Shown here: positions 12,289 through 24,170 of the stretch, piece by piece
How the letters are laid out: the number at the start of each line of letters is the position of its first letter
How positions within the stretch are numbered: position 1 is the stretch's first letter
The notes under the pieces: model-generated
What the model was told of the DNA's origin: nothing
Databases searched by the model: none
Seen by the model: only the letters and a program-made list of their open reading frames with translations
Made by a program: the position numbers and the translations under genes
From: Lingula anatina
Lineage: Eukaryota; Brachiopoda; Lingulata; Lingulida; Lingulidae
Reading direction: 5' to 3'
Assembly (NCBI RefSeq): GCF_001039355.2
Contig: NW_019775480.1
Location: 499,314 to 563,313 of the forward strand
Length of the DNA: 64,000 nucleotides

Positions 12289-14574
12289 ATGAATAAATAA
12301 ATAAATAAATGAATAAATAAATAAATAAATGAATAAGGATACTTTTGATGTCGAGCTATTTGTGCACAGAGATCTATTTATATGTAGTGGTAAGACTGAA
12401 AAAAAAGCACTGCATGACTGTAGATATTTATTTCCCGTTGTTTAAGCTTGACGTAATTTCTTTCACCAGACACATTGTCCATATTCGTGGCACTGGAGTT
12501 CATGGTTGTGTTTTGGGTATACAGAAATTTTTTGAAAGGTTGCAATATTTTAAAGAACTCTGGGCTTTAATTTTGCTCACATTTCTGATTACCCCCCCCC
12601 CTCACCACCACCACCACTCAAGCCAGTGGGAGCTGCCCTTCCTTGATTCTTGATTGTCAATTACAGAGATTCCAATCACAGCACAAAAAAGCATCTGAGC
12701 TATGAGCTGGACACTGGCATTGTAGTCAACCTTAACGGCGTCGTCGAGTCTTTAAGCAGACAGAAAAAAGAGGGAACGATAGCTTAAGATATTTCAACGG
12801 TCACAGGCAGGCCCACTTTTTATGTTTATGTCATCAGAATTTATAGCGATTTGGAAGCAAATTGAAACCTGAGGAAAATAATTGAGGTGGAATACCTCGA
12901 CAAAGAGGTTGGAACAAAGAAGTTTTTATGCGGTGAAAGGTTCGCCCTAATAATGCTAAAGTGACGTGCCACTTAATACTGAGTATGAAAAATCGGTTGC
13001 TTAATCGTTATATATGAGCGATAGTCAAGCGATTTGACCTTTCAACAATTTTAGGCCTACTTTATAATTTCAAGACCATTATTCAATTATCTATTTTATC
13101 ATTTATCTTGTGTGAAAGGGGTACTGGGCTCTGCTTATGTAGATTTCACAACTACGTATAAATCCAGGAGATTTCTTCCATTTGACCAGCGGCCAAAGAC
13201 GTACTCTACTCATATTAATATATTTAAAGCATTTTAACTTTTTTCGTTCTTGTATAGTCATTCATTTACAATTGCTACTTCATAGTGCACCGTGAAAACC
13301 TATACATTTGCACTGTGAATTTTCCATGCCTTTTTAAGCCTTTTTAATTTCTATAAACATTGAGGTATTCATTAAAAACATGTCCCCACAATGCTGAAAA
13401 ATGTAACAGGAAAAAATCGGACGATAGATCCAAATATATTATAATTACTAACATTCGGACACAAAAATCTTTCTTGGTTAAAAATACACACGCTCTTCCG
13501 GACTCATGACTCGACACCTCCGAGGCAAGCATCTGAAAACAGGCCGTGTAAAGATAGTTGAGAAAGAAATACGACTTCCGCACATCACACAAATCTCTTT
13601 TCCATGTCTTCGTTATATCTTCCAGGAGAATTTTCTCAGAAAAAAAGGTCCAGAAAGGTTGAACTGCGGCGCTATAGATAGCTTGTTTTGTTGGTTCTTA
13701 TCGCCCGTGCCGTGGCTGAGATCGTTGACTAATTGAATCGAACGTTTTGAGAACTCAATGAGCAGCTGTTTGGGGGAAAAAAAAGATATAGGTGATAGAT
13801 GGGCTGCATGCACGGCACTCAGAACTGTATACAGTGCAGGCCAGGAAGATGAATCGACAGATCTTTAAAACAAATTAACCTGTGGCCTACGATGTTAGCC
13901 AGTCATGTTCAATATACAGCAGAACTTACCGCACTAACCGATAGAGTAACAACCAGAGAAACAAATAAACATCCACGTAAACGATGCAGTATAAATATAT
14001 CATGATGAACAGCTCGAGATCATTGAGATACTCTGGGATCAGCATGAAGAAGGGTGCTGACCACATGTATACAATATCATAGATCTGTAGTATATAGGAA
14101 CTATCGCATGTGTAGGCCTATACTGGGAACGAGCCCGCACCTGTTTTACAAAAAGGTGCAAAAAGAGCTCCTATATAGTGAAAACAACCCCAATCCCATA
14201 TTTGCACATTTCAGTTCCTAACTTTCCTTCACTCTCTAAGTTTTGTTTTGATTTGTCATAATGAACTTAGTTTTCAGCATGGACCTTGCTTGTTGATAAA
14301 ATGCCAATTAAATCCAGTACTGCCACTTATTTGCCAGTTTTCTAATAAATTTTGACTGTTAATTCCCTATTAAAGTATGAATCTTATCCCGACAACATTA
14401 AAAACAGCGTAGGCCTAACTAAACATGACTACACATTTAAGTTACACTGATTATTACCCTACCAGATTTCCCGACTCCAGGGGCCCCGACCACCACCAGC
14501 TTGGCCTCCGCGGTCTTGCCGTTCTTGGTCGTCATCATGTACGCCGGTAGCGGGGGTGCCAAGTGCACAGGCAT
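7899..14574 (-). CDS. RERG: RERG-like Ras-family small GTPase
   Basis: Four coding exons on the minus strand: 14574-14463, 9581-9525, 8881-8808 and 8306-7899 (651 nt, 216 aa), with GT/AG introns and matching phases. The ATG at 14574 is the first in frame; a second start at 14538 would give about 204 aa, close to vertebrate RERG (about 199). Motifs in order: P-loop GAPGVGKS (30-37), RFLTKRFIWDYDPTLE (42-57, switch I), DTAG (77-80, switch II), GHIRWGDGF (89-97), NKID (135-138) and SAC (165-167). The strings RFLTKRFIW, TIDDE, EILDTAG and the basic tail RRRRSSAQQVRQ are RERG hallmarks. As in RERG there is no C-terminal CAAX box, so no prenylation is expected. Two residues are odd: Pro32 at the Ras Gly12 position and Leu81 at the Ras Gln61 position, which lies at the end of exon 3. 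RERG proteins are growth-inhibitory GTPases. RERG or RERG-like is a confident family call; strict orthology is not proven. Confidence 0.9.
8468..8752. repeat. SINE/MITE-like dispersed repeat with GGCGGAGG ends
   Basis: The left end has CCTCCGCCAAGGA and the right end CCTTGCTTGGCGGAGG, an imperfect inverted pair. Between them are the segments GATCACCACCAAAACCTAAT and TAACTTTTTGAGTTA, also seen in a diverged copy at about 25797-25965. Elements of this build are, as I recall, widespread in aquatic animal genomes. It lies in intron 3 of the RERG-like gene and has no coding capacity. Confidence 0.6.
12255..12335. repeat. (AAAT)n / (TAAA)n microsatellite
   Basis: About 80 bp of tandem AAAT units, some interrupted by AATG variants, in intron 1 of the RERG-like gene. 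Confidence 0.9.
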
Positions 14575-17500
14575 GGGTGCGGGCTGGGCACCGCTGGAGT
14601 CACTGCCAGCCACCCTGTGGGAGAGAGGAGTATGCTCTGCGTCAGCGGGGTCCCTTGACGTTACAGTGGAGATCGAAAACTTCAGTGCTTCGCAAGCACT
14701 TGTTGTGGCTTTCCTTGTGGAATGTTGCACCTCCGTGTTAAACGTTTGCTAGATCGACTTCCTCTGGTTTATTTAAACGTAGGTCTTATCCCTCTTGTTT
14801 TGTCTCAGTTTTGATCCAACTGTCGTGTCAGGTGCATCGATAAGTGCTTTATGTATACAACAGCCTCCTGTTATTCTTTTCCACAATTTTAACTTTTACA
14901 CAGAATATGCAAACCAGTGTTCATCCGGGTAGCTGTCAGAGCTCGAACTGCTACATGTGCCTAAAATGAAAGAAGCAAACAGTGATTTAATAGTACAGAC
15001 TCGACTGGTAAAGTGAAAACACTCTTTTTTGCTATTCCTGTACACAACAAGTGAACTAGCCTACGTTGACTCAAAAAAGAAGGGCAAGTTCAGATGCGTG
15101 GTCCCGTATATTGTTCAGCCACCTCCGTAAAAGTTCACTTTTCAGTTCAAGTTGGCGTATTTTACAGATGTATACTGAATATTTCTTTCTCTTGTTTTTT
15201 TCAGTGCACTTGCCTTTTTAATAGCGAGTCATACATCAGAGTAATCTGCTAAACACCTTATTCTTTCCCAGTGTTTAGCGAACTACCTCCTCGGCTCTCT
15301 GTTACTTCACTTTAATATCGTGCACACCTACCACTGCAAGCTCGAATTAACGCTATCCTTTATCAGGTAGGAAGTGGGCATAAAACAGCATGTTTACCTT
15401 CGCTCAATTCATTTGAGTGCTGTCAGCTTGTGAATGACAGAAACAGGGGGCTCGCCAAGTTAACAGAATCAGACTTGATAATAAACCGCTTACCGGCTGT
15501 GGTGAGTTACGAATACGTTTGTAAGATATGTTACCTCATTACTGCCTGACTTATAAATATTCAGTGTCACTGAGTGAAATAATATAACCTCCCTCTGAAC
15601 AACCTAAGTCGCTAAAATTTACGTCCAATAATTATCGAATGATTTAATGAGGTTCATCTACATACACTGTAATTTTCACTCTCCTTTTCACAAACCTGGA
15701 GGGGTCTGATTCCATTGCCATCATTCTTTATCATTAGCTCTTTTTTTTTATGAATTCTTAATTACATGACCTGATAACAGCCCGAACTTTACCTTGCAAA
15801 CAGGAAACAAGAAGGCACTATCATAACTGGCAAACATATATCGTATTTATTTAATGCTCTTACCAAAAGTTCAGTTAAATTCCTATAAAAATCAAGTAAA
15901 AAAAAAAACTTTGTCGTTTACATGCACTAAGATTATTTTAGAGTGTTTTGTACTAGTTTGTCAGTGAAAGTGAATGCTATCTATTTCTTTTAATTAACAG
16001 AAGATTTGGATGATGGATTTGGGGTGAAGTTATTATGGTTTATTTACAAGCCTTCAAATCTTCGTTATCCTGCAATGCTCTCTGTTTCAAAGTCAACACA
16101 TTGCACTGTCTAAATTGAGGCGTTCAAAGGGGGCCTTCACATGGGTATTTAGTCTTTCTTGTATGCCTTGGTATGTGGTTAGTGCGGTATCACTTTTAAT
16201 GGGATTTCTTTTTTTTTTTGTGATGGCACTTGCTACGTAAGATGATATTAAAGATCAACACATTAGTAAGTTTGCTAGGGTGCGATCGGAGGCATGGCCA
16301 CAAAAATGGCTTCAAATATCTGACAAGCTCATTGTTTCAAGTTAGCATCTACATTTCAGGAATTAACAGAAATTTTTCGTAAGTTCTTTTAAGGTGCGGG
16401 TTTTACCATGATTCCCGTTATCCAGCCCCCCCCCCCCCCCCCCCGAATAAAAGAAATAGATAGCATTCACTTTCAAACTTGATATCCAATAATGTCCTCT
16501 AAAGGTTTTGAAAGTTAAATCCAACGAGTTAAAGGTAAAACAGATATCATATGTTTGGTATTACTTTTGAGTTCGGGCCCTCTATCTAATCGCAGAAATT
16601 CGAGCCACTGACATTTTTTGGATGATATAAAACAAGACAAAGAGGCCCTGTAATGTTTTCTCCGAACTAATAGCGCAAGGACAGACGTTTCTTCCGTCAA
16701 ACGACTCCAGTTTCTTTCAGTGTTGGAGTCTTCTGTGTTTGAGATATAAATCTTAGTCTGCGGAGACAAAAATCCATCAGTCTGAAATGGGCCATTTGAC
16801 AAATATTGAATGGGTGCCCCCCGCCCGCCCTCGTCTCCGCACACATAAAATGCAACCACCTATGATATGACGTCTACGTGAACTAACATGACTATTTCTA
16901 CTACAGCAAATACAGAGATTATATATGTACTGTCAATATGGGAGGACTTGACAATATCAGTAGATCTACTGAGGGACAAGTTACCAAATCTGTTGAAGAA
17001 CGACTGAGTTGCGATGTTATGCAAAGAATACTTTCGTTGTGTGCGACAGACGCATAAAACTAGATTTTTGCACATTTTTTCCTTATCAAGTTGTCGATGT
17101 TTTCTTTACGTCATAATGACATCAGTTATCTACCATTTATGTCACATAAATCTATTCTAAAGGAGCGATGGCAGCTACGGTGCTCTCAGTTTTCCAAGAT
17201 TACATTTTAATAGGCCATTCGGTCACCTTTTTATTGCGAAGAAAAACTGGAGAAGTTGCGTAACTTCTTGGTGAAGTATATCTATAATGGCTATTAGGAC
17301 TGAACGTAATCGTAATCAGTGAGTTGTAAGAACGAAATTTAGTCAACAATACTGACGAAATTATAAGTATTCTAAAAGGCGATCTTTGTAGAATGCCTGC
17401 TCTTCTCATAGAGAGAAAAAATGATAGGGTTTTATTTACTTTCCATGTCTATTTATGTTAATGTAATTAGTGAAGACCTGGTACACGGTGTTGAAAAATG

Positions 17501-20500
17501 CAGGGCGGATGCTTCATTCCAGTAGTTTTAAGACATATGATGCTAAACACACATTAGCGATGATTGGTAATCAGAGTACACGCAACGTATTTTCCATGCC
17601 CGCAATCTACAAACCAGAATACTCCAATATTTTAGGAATCAGAGATAACCAAAAGCATGGGAGCATCCTCACACGGGCGTGTTATTCTGTTGCGAGTGTT
17701 CACTTGAACCTCAGTTGATTTAAGATGAGAAATAAGTCAGAGAGACACACGTTGCCTAGTCTCACGCAGTCAATGGAATTGACATTAAGTATCCCTGTTA
17801 AGAACATGAATAAGGAGGGAATAGAAAATAAACTATAACGAGATGATCTACGGGCAATGAGGCTAGGTCTGCTTGAGGCTCGCACATTTTATAAAAGATT
17901 TAAGCGTCCGGTTTCCCTTTGGAAAAAAGAAGAAAGGAAGCTTAGCCTTTAACTGCAAGGAAGTGAATCCTCCCTAAATCAGTCCACAGACTGCGACCAT
18001 ATTGATCTTGTAATATTTTGCATATGAACTTGGAGAGGACAGTGTGTGTGTTTAGGTGCGCGGTAGCTACCAGTGCACTGGCACCACAAAGATATACCTT
18101 GGTGCACGTGTCAACACATTTAATTAGTGAACTTTCCTTTTGAATAATTTGCACTTGGCATTTTGAAGTTTAATATTTACGTTTCGAATCGAAAACCATT
18201 CTTATGATTTTCCACGTTTACGAAGAATCAAATTTGAAGTGTTTGTTTTAGTGCTTCGTCTGGATGGGCGGTATATATCCCGGTCCTTCTCGGTTCTAAA
18301 ATAACTACGCTTGCCTAAAATAACCAGAACATTATTTCCTAATTTTGTTTATCATTAAAGAAGAACCGAGAAGTGCAGTCCTTAAATTTTCTGCTTAATT
18401 GGACAATGTGGTTAAATCTCATGGTTTAAAGTCCGTGAAAAGCCTTCTCAGAAAAGCACACCAGAGAAGGAAAAATATGTTCATTCAAAATCGTTTATAA
18501 AAGTTAAGGAATTCTTAATTAGCGCGGATCATTGCATGCATGTATTTGAACAAGGCACGGGATGACCATAGTAGAATTAAAAAGTGTTGCTTTTTCGGGT
18601 CTCCTAGCAACTTAATGTCCCTCGTCTGACTCCAACCGAAAAGAATGCTTACTTATCATATGTTATATTTTTACTTGAATTGATACCACAATGCTCGGTA
18701 TACGAATTTCTCAAAATTCACTTCTGTACTCTACGGGAAACCCGTGCCCCTTGCGACCAGGTAACCGAAAACGATAAAACCATATGTCTGCAATTTCCAC
18801 TGAGGTCGCGCCCTCTCAGAACTTAAAGAGACCCCACCAGACCCCATGAGGTATTAACTTCTCATCAAAACTCGCATGGTAAAACTCACACGAACAGATA
18901 CATTAGAGTGATCAAAGAATTTTATTCATTGCTGAATATAACGGTGTAATTTTTATTCAAACAGTGGAATACTCTGACGCAATAAATGACAGGCATTTAG
19001 GACACACTCCAGGAAAAGTTTACACTTCAGAAAGAATCAGACGTGGTAACCAAACTTAGTAGACCTGCGAATTAAGAGGTTATCTGCGTGCTTACCAGAA
19101 ACTATACTTTGCGCAGAGTGCATGCTAAGCGCAATGTTTTGAGGACAAATGAAAAAAAGTCGTGTTAAAAGTGTTAAAAATGACAATTTTACATGAAATC
19201 CTTGGTACCCGCAATTCCTTATTAAACTTTGTGTTTTGGTAAAATTAAGCGTACCCGCCAACATCGGAAATTATCAATAAAAGGTTTAGTTTTTGTTTAA
19301 TTGGACGGGGGGATTCAGAATTTTTTTTCATTACGTGATCTGAATCCTATATTTTATACATTTGTATTGCAATAACAGCACTCATTCCAAAGAGAAGACG
19401 ACATAAAGAATATAGTTTATCGTACTATATCACTGCCATCATGGTGAATACAGACTTGAGCTCATGTGAAAAAAAAACTCCCCTATAATGTAAATCTGTT
19501 CTGACACTCGACTAGCAGCTCCTGTAGTCAGGGAGGGCAATGTTTTTCCTTTTATCTTGCTGTTGAATTAAAGCCAGTTTAATAATCGTTCCTTTGTACA
19601 GCTTCAGTATACAATGTTTGCTATTTTCATATTATATAGGTTGCGAAAAAACGAGTTTACGTACGAGGAATCCAAGATAAAAACAGTTTTCTCTCGGACC
19701 AAACGAAATTCAGACACCAATCTTAACATGCATTTAATTTGGAGAAATGTTTTGTATTGACGTCAATTTAACCTGATTTCGCAATAGCCAGTCCAGCAAG
19801 GTTACTGCCACAATAATAACAACGTGCGTCCAATAAGGAATCCTACCTCAGCGACATCTCTTGTAACAACTTGTAACAAACAGGGTAATGTCCTCTTAGC
19901 TATCAATATATCAGGTACAGGAGTCAATTCTCTTCCCTTGCTTCACTTTCTTTTTGCGTAGAATTAGGGTCATTTTGAAAATGAAATTAAATACACTTCT
20001 TCCTTCTAAATTCTGCTTTTCTTGTTGACTTGCCCGGCCATGGGTCGCTCGGGTTAAACGGCGGGAGTGAAGGATGATTGAAATCCCCTGTGGATATGTA
20101 TCGAAATAATTAAATGACAAACCTCCGGCTCCAGTGAAATAAACGAGTTGAGATTTTTAAAACACTATTGGTAACGTTTTGCTTCAAATACCATCGGTTC
20201 CAATGGGCTGTTTTCTTTTATCTTGTTTATCATATTCATGTTTGTTCGAGTACATCTGCCAAAATTCTATTTTTCCCACTTGCCCCGATAAATACCTAAA
20301 TTTCAGACGCCACGTATTTGGCCACGAGCTTAAGTCTGGATTAACGCGGCGAGCAACAAAACGTGAGGGGGCCTAGAGATTGGCCGATTCCCCAGTTTTA
20401 TCAAATGAACAAGAGTATCTCTATTTCAACTCAAAATCACGATATAATAGGATTTTATAGAAGTTAAGCTAGCTCGTCCTTAGCGAGCTGATACGAGGAC

Positions 20501-20610
20501 GTAAATACCCAATGTAATAGGTGGAGGATGGTAACAGCTAACTCGGTATTGGGTTTAAGAAGGTTGAATCGGTGTGTATCACCAACATAAGAGAAATGTG
20601 CATGTCAGGT

Positions 20611-20737
20611 AGATTAATGAAAAACAAATAGGGGCCTACTAAAAGATATTTGTTACTACATGTATGAGTCATCTCCTTTTTCTCATTGAACTATTTCAGC
20701 AGACATTAAATCTGCGTAACGGAAAATTGAATGAGAA
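20611..20737. repeat. 127-bp direct repeat, copy 1
   Basis: Nearly identical (two differences seen by eye) to 21410-21536, in the same orientation and offset by 799 bp. It starts AGATTAATGAAAAACAAATA and ends near GAATGAGAA. The ends do not have the TG...CA form of LTRs, so this may be a local duplication or the terminal repeats of a very small element. Confidence 0.75.
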
Positions 20738-21409
20738 ATATGTTTGTTGTGGGTACGCAGACACGTGACGTTTATGTGCGAACTGTTCAGTAAGGTCTGA
20801 GTAGTGTTAATATCATGTGACTGGTCACTTGAGTAGTGTTATCAAATAGAAGGTGATGAGGAAAAGTAGATTTTAGAGTTAGGTCATTCGAAGGCTCTTT
20901 CGCATTCCGTGAAGATGGCAGAGAATATATATATAATTCCCTCCCACCCACCCAATTTGAAGGAGTTTTACTTTATAAATTAAAAGAAAAAGTGTGTTAA
21001 GCTTGTTTGTTTGAATAAATATATTTAATAAATAAATACGAGATATAATAAGTAAAGATTAGAAAGAATAGAGAAATTAGTTTTAGTCTTAGTTCAAGCT
21101 TTTCAGTGTTATACTTATTTCGTAACAGAACGTTTTAATTTTTCAGCTCGGATCCTGGTACGGCAGAAGACAAAGCAAGATGGAGTTTAAAAAAAAAAAA
21201 AAACTCAAGAACTGATCATTATCATTATTATTTTATTACACTTTTAAAAGACTTGTTTTACATATATTTGTTTTAATCACTTTGTTCAAAGTTTGGTTCA
21301 TTAAAATAATAATAATAATAATAGCAAGGATATAATTATGGTTTTCAATGTTCAACAACGACTGAATTTATGGCAATTCAAACGGAAATAAAGCACACGG
21401 AACGAAATG

Positions 21410-21536
21410 AGATTAATGAAAAACAAATAGGGGCCTACTAAAAGATATTTATTACTACATGTATGAGTCATCTTCTTTTTCTCATTGAACTATTTCAGCA
21501 GACATTAAATCTGCGTAACGGAAAATTGAATGAGAA
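21410..21536. repeat. 127-bp direct repeat, copy 2
   Basis: Second copy of the repeat at 20611-20737. The 672 bp between the copies include a short poly(A) run near 21187 and (AAT)n but no open frame resembling gag or pol. Confidence 0.75.
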
Positions 21537-21817
21537 CCACACTTTATAGTACGTTGTTTCCTTTATAATGTAGGCTATATGGTAAATCCTGCCATACACC
21601 TAATCTATTCATCTTGAAGGGAATGTTTTCAATACCAATTCAACGTTCAACGACAACGAAATATCTGAGATTTTAGTTTTTCTAAGATATTGGTTTTCAC
21701 AATAGCAAATCGTTTGAAAAACAGTGAACTCAATAAACATGTCCCTGTCAGAAATACAGAAAAACCATGATCCACGACATTAATGGGGTATCTGGACAAC
21801 TTGAATGCTTCCGTTTC

Positions 21818-21818
<1 letters not shown>

Positions 21819-21870
<52 letters not shown>
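21819..21870. repeat. Poly(A) followed by (TA)n
   Basis: About 28 A residues directly followed by about 12 TA units. Simple sequence, possibly the tail of an old retroposed element. Confidence 0.85.
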
Positions 21871-21876
<6 letters not shown>

Positions 21877-22448
21877 AGATCTAGTACTGGACGAGGTTGG
21901 GTATTGCCTCAGGTGAGATAATGATTGCAGTCACAATTTGTCAGCTGATTTGTTACTGGTGAGAGACGGCATCGCGTTGAAATAATAAATAAATAAATAA
22001 ATAAATAAATAAATCATTAAAGTTGCTCACCCGTCTCAAACAGACGTCCAAATTTATAAATTGAATTGCATATATGAATTTTGAGTGACTATCCTGTGAC
22101 TCAAATATTCTCTTTAAATGATGTCACTATTGTTTACGGGGTATTCCGCCTCAACCTCTGCCTCAACTTCAACCTCAACCACACACACACACACAATAAT
22201 ATAATACTAATTTTAAGACTTATGTTGACCGTTTTTATTCAGTAACCAAAATAACATTCATGGAATTAAAGTTATGAGATAAAAAAACATGTATTCGTAT
22301 TTCGCAACGTCACAATATCATGATATGATAGAAATTGATAAATTATTCAAATCAACATAAAGACATACAAAACGTCCTTCACATCGTTCACGGAATATAC
22401 AAGTAGCATTCTAGTTGATAGTTGTCACTGGCGTTCAGGCTATCACAG

Positions 22449-22676
22449 CCGTTCACATGGAAAATCTATTTTCTAAAAATCTATTTTCTATTCGAGGTAT
22501 CTTGTAATCACGGTCCCTGTGCCCCGTATATCCCGAGAATTAATTACAGCTTTGGAAGTAACTGGCTCGCGCCGCCAGTAATTACGCCGCGGGATATTCA
22601 GGGCACAGGGACCGTGATTACAAGATACCGCGAATAGAAAATAGATTTTTAGAAAATAGACTTGTCATGTGAACGG
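22449..22676. mobile_element. Palindromic MITE, family A copy 1
   Basis: The element is an almost complete inverted repeat. The left arm has GTTCACATGG, ATCTATTTTCTATTCG, ATCACGGTCCCTG and a TAATTAC segment; the right arm carries their reverse complements around a centre of TTTGGAAGTAACTGGCTCGC. A closely related full copy is at 58543-58800 and a partial one at 56230-56284. It has no coding capacity. The structure is that of a foldback MITE; no clear target-site duplication is seen. Confidence 0.85.
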
Positions 22677-23018
22677 GACCATTCTCGGGACCGTTCTCGA
22701 TCTTGCGTTGTTTTGTATATATCATATGTATGATACCGTGGCGTCCGGAATGTTGACAGTGCTTCGGAACAAATTGCAGGAAACCACAAGGACCGAGAAG
22801 TTTGGTACAAAACGTGCACGACATATGAGCCCTTGTATTTTCCGTTTGTGTCATCAATCTGAACACAAAATAAGTTGCCGTGCACCGGTCATAGACTCTA
22901 CCGGTTTACTATCTAATACACAAGTGTATTCGATCTAAGTAGCTTAGGTCATTAGTTTCTGTGAGTGAGACTCTTTTTCTCTTTTCAGCATCTCAACAGG
23001 TATGTCGTCCCATTGGAG

Positions 23019-23233
23019 TTAAGAGAGAGCGAGTGAGCAATCAGTACAACCACAGCATCTCTTGTGCCGTATATGAGGAAGGTCTCTCTTCAAACGCATC
23101 TAAATCAAAAGTAAACAAAAAATAGCATTGAATACGTTTACAAGGATTACACTCATTTCCATAAGCAGATTTAGTTAACAATGATGATAACTGATAATTA
23201 TAGATTTAGAAATCTGTAACACATTGTTTATAG

Positions 23234-23267
<34 letters not shown>

Positions 23268-23778
23268 GAGGGAGGGAGGGAGAGACTAGCAGTAAAAAGT
23301 TAACAGATTTAGAAATTGACAAACGGCGAATTAAGCTTTTCGCTAAGAGATGATTTCTTACCTGTTTCTTCCCTTCGTTTGCCTCTGCGATTTCGCAACA
23401 TCGAACAACACAGGGACAAACTAATAAAAAAAAATAAATAAAAAATAATAATAATAATAAACGCTAAGAATAAATTTCATATTTAAAAATAGTGAATTGT
23501 ACAAGCATATTACTAGATCTACTTCATTAGTACATTTGTATAACCTAGGATCCAATATATTGGATCTCAGTACGTATAACCTTCCACGATTAACATATTA
23601 GTGCATAAAAAATGTGCTTTATTTCTTTGTCTTTTTTAAAATATAATAATTCACGATCAGTTATGCCAAACTCACCTCTCCCAATCAGGCCAAAGTCTGG
23701 AACCCCTGTCAATTCGGCTGACACAGAGGAACACAGCACCAGAGCGATGAAAAATGTTATCGTCAATAAACTCTTCAT
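23019..23778 (-). CDS. Small secreted eight-cysteine peptide precursor
   Basis: Three coding exons on the minus strand: 23778-23676, 23420-23362 and 23099-23019 (243 nt, 80 aa), with phases 1 then 0. The first begins with the ATG directly after a TTTTCAG acceptor. Residues 1-21 are a clear signal peptide (hydrophobic core LTITFFIALVLC, likely cut after SVSA). The mature part has eight cysteines in two clusters, C-x-C-x3-CC and CC-x-C-x2-C, separated by about 25 residues rich in charge with Lys-Arg pairs that could be processing sites. The last acceptor follows a T-rich tract and ATTTAG; an alternative at 23060 would shorten the linker. A 5' UTR exon and TATA-like box lie upstream. I do not recognise the family. 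The layout suits an antimicrobial, hormone-like or venom-like peptide, but function is not shown by the sequence. Confidence 0.6.
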
Positions 23779-23833
23779 CTGAAAATAAATGAAGATAAAC
23801 AAATGTGTTACAAATAGTTATGCTTATTGCAAA

Positions 23834-24004
23834 CAGGGTCGGATTGAGGCCGTCTTCTGGGTCTTCAGGAAGACGGTCAGATTTTCAAGTTTACAGTAAC
23901 GGGTATCTAATTTTTGCTGTCGGAAGACGGTCAAAAATGGGGCATGGATCAACAAAAATAATTTAGAAGACTGTCAGAAAATATCTCTGGATCCGCTGGA
24001 CTGG
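23834..24004 (+). mobile_element. CAGGGGCGG-type (hAT-like) MITE, copy 1
   Basis: It begins CAGGGTCGGATTGAGGCCGT and ends near CTCTGGATCCGCTGG; the same sequence lies inverted at 47725-47890 at roughly 80 percent identity by eye. CAGGGGCGG-like termini are typical of hAT-type non-autonomous elements as I know them. It sits inside the first intron (5' UTR intron) of the small cysteine-rich peptide gene. Confidence 0.65.
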
Positions 24005-24096
24005 CTAGACTAGGAAAAATCGACAATATAAAGCCGTTTTGTCAGTGTTTAAAACATATTAACTGTACGATGTTATAAACATCAAGCATACCTTAC

Positions 24097-24137
24097 CTTG
24101 TCGTTTGTAGACTTTTCGATTCAAAACTAGAAGTAAG
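24097..24137 (-). other. 5' UTR exon of the cysteine-rich peptide gene
   Basis: On the minus strand a CAAG|GTAAGG donor ends this non-coding exon at 24097. Splicing to the acceptor just upstream of the ATG at 23778 gives a short leader. The 5' end is placed about 25-30 bp below the TATA-like element; the exact start is inferred. Confidence 0.45.
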
Positions 24138-24160
24138 TGTCCGGTGGCAGCAGGGACCAG

Positions 24161-24170
24161 GCTATTTATG
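24161..24170 (-). promoter_or_regulatory. TATA-like box (CATAAATAGC)
   Basis: Reads CATAAATAGC on the minus strand, about 25-35 bp before the inferred transcription start of the cysteine-rich peptide gene and about 65-75 bp above its first splice donor. The spacing suits a core promoter. Confidence 0.4.

Larger units (their letters stand above)
14575..22448. other. Gene desert upstream of the RERG-like gene
   Basis: About 7.9 kb with no supported exon on either strand. The segment next to 14574 should hold the promoter and 5' UTR of the RERG-like gene; the frame stays open to about 14730 but without an earlier ATG. Contents seen: a C homopolymer at about 16427-16444, two copies of a 127-bp repeat (20611 and 21410), a poly(A)/(TA)n tract near 21819-21870, an AAAT microsatellite near 21984-22013 and CA/CAACCT simple repeats near 22150-22195. 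Short open frames here look random. Confidence 0.5.

Noticed and set aside
14501-14752. Plus-strand frames over the RERG-like first exon
   Set aside because: They are antisense shadows of the GC-richer coding exon on the minus strand.
16515-16859. 114-codon minus-strand frame
   Set aside because: No start context, splice partner or recognisable motif; composition resembles random sequence.
18286-18373. 12-bp inverted repeat CTTCTCGGTTCT with a 64-bp loop
   Set aside because: Too short and isolated to call an element; no copy elsewhere in the window.
20611-21536. LTR retrotransposon
   Set aside because: The 127-bp repeats lack TG...CA ends and nothing between them resembles gag or pol.
22618-22938. 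Overlapping open frames on both strands
   Set aside because: They start within the palindromic MITE or its flank and show no domain or splice support.
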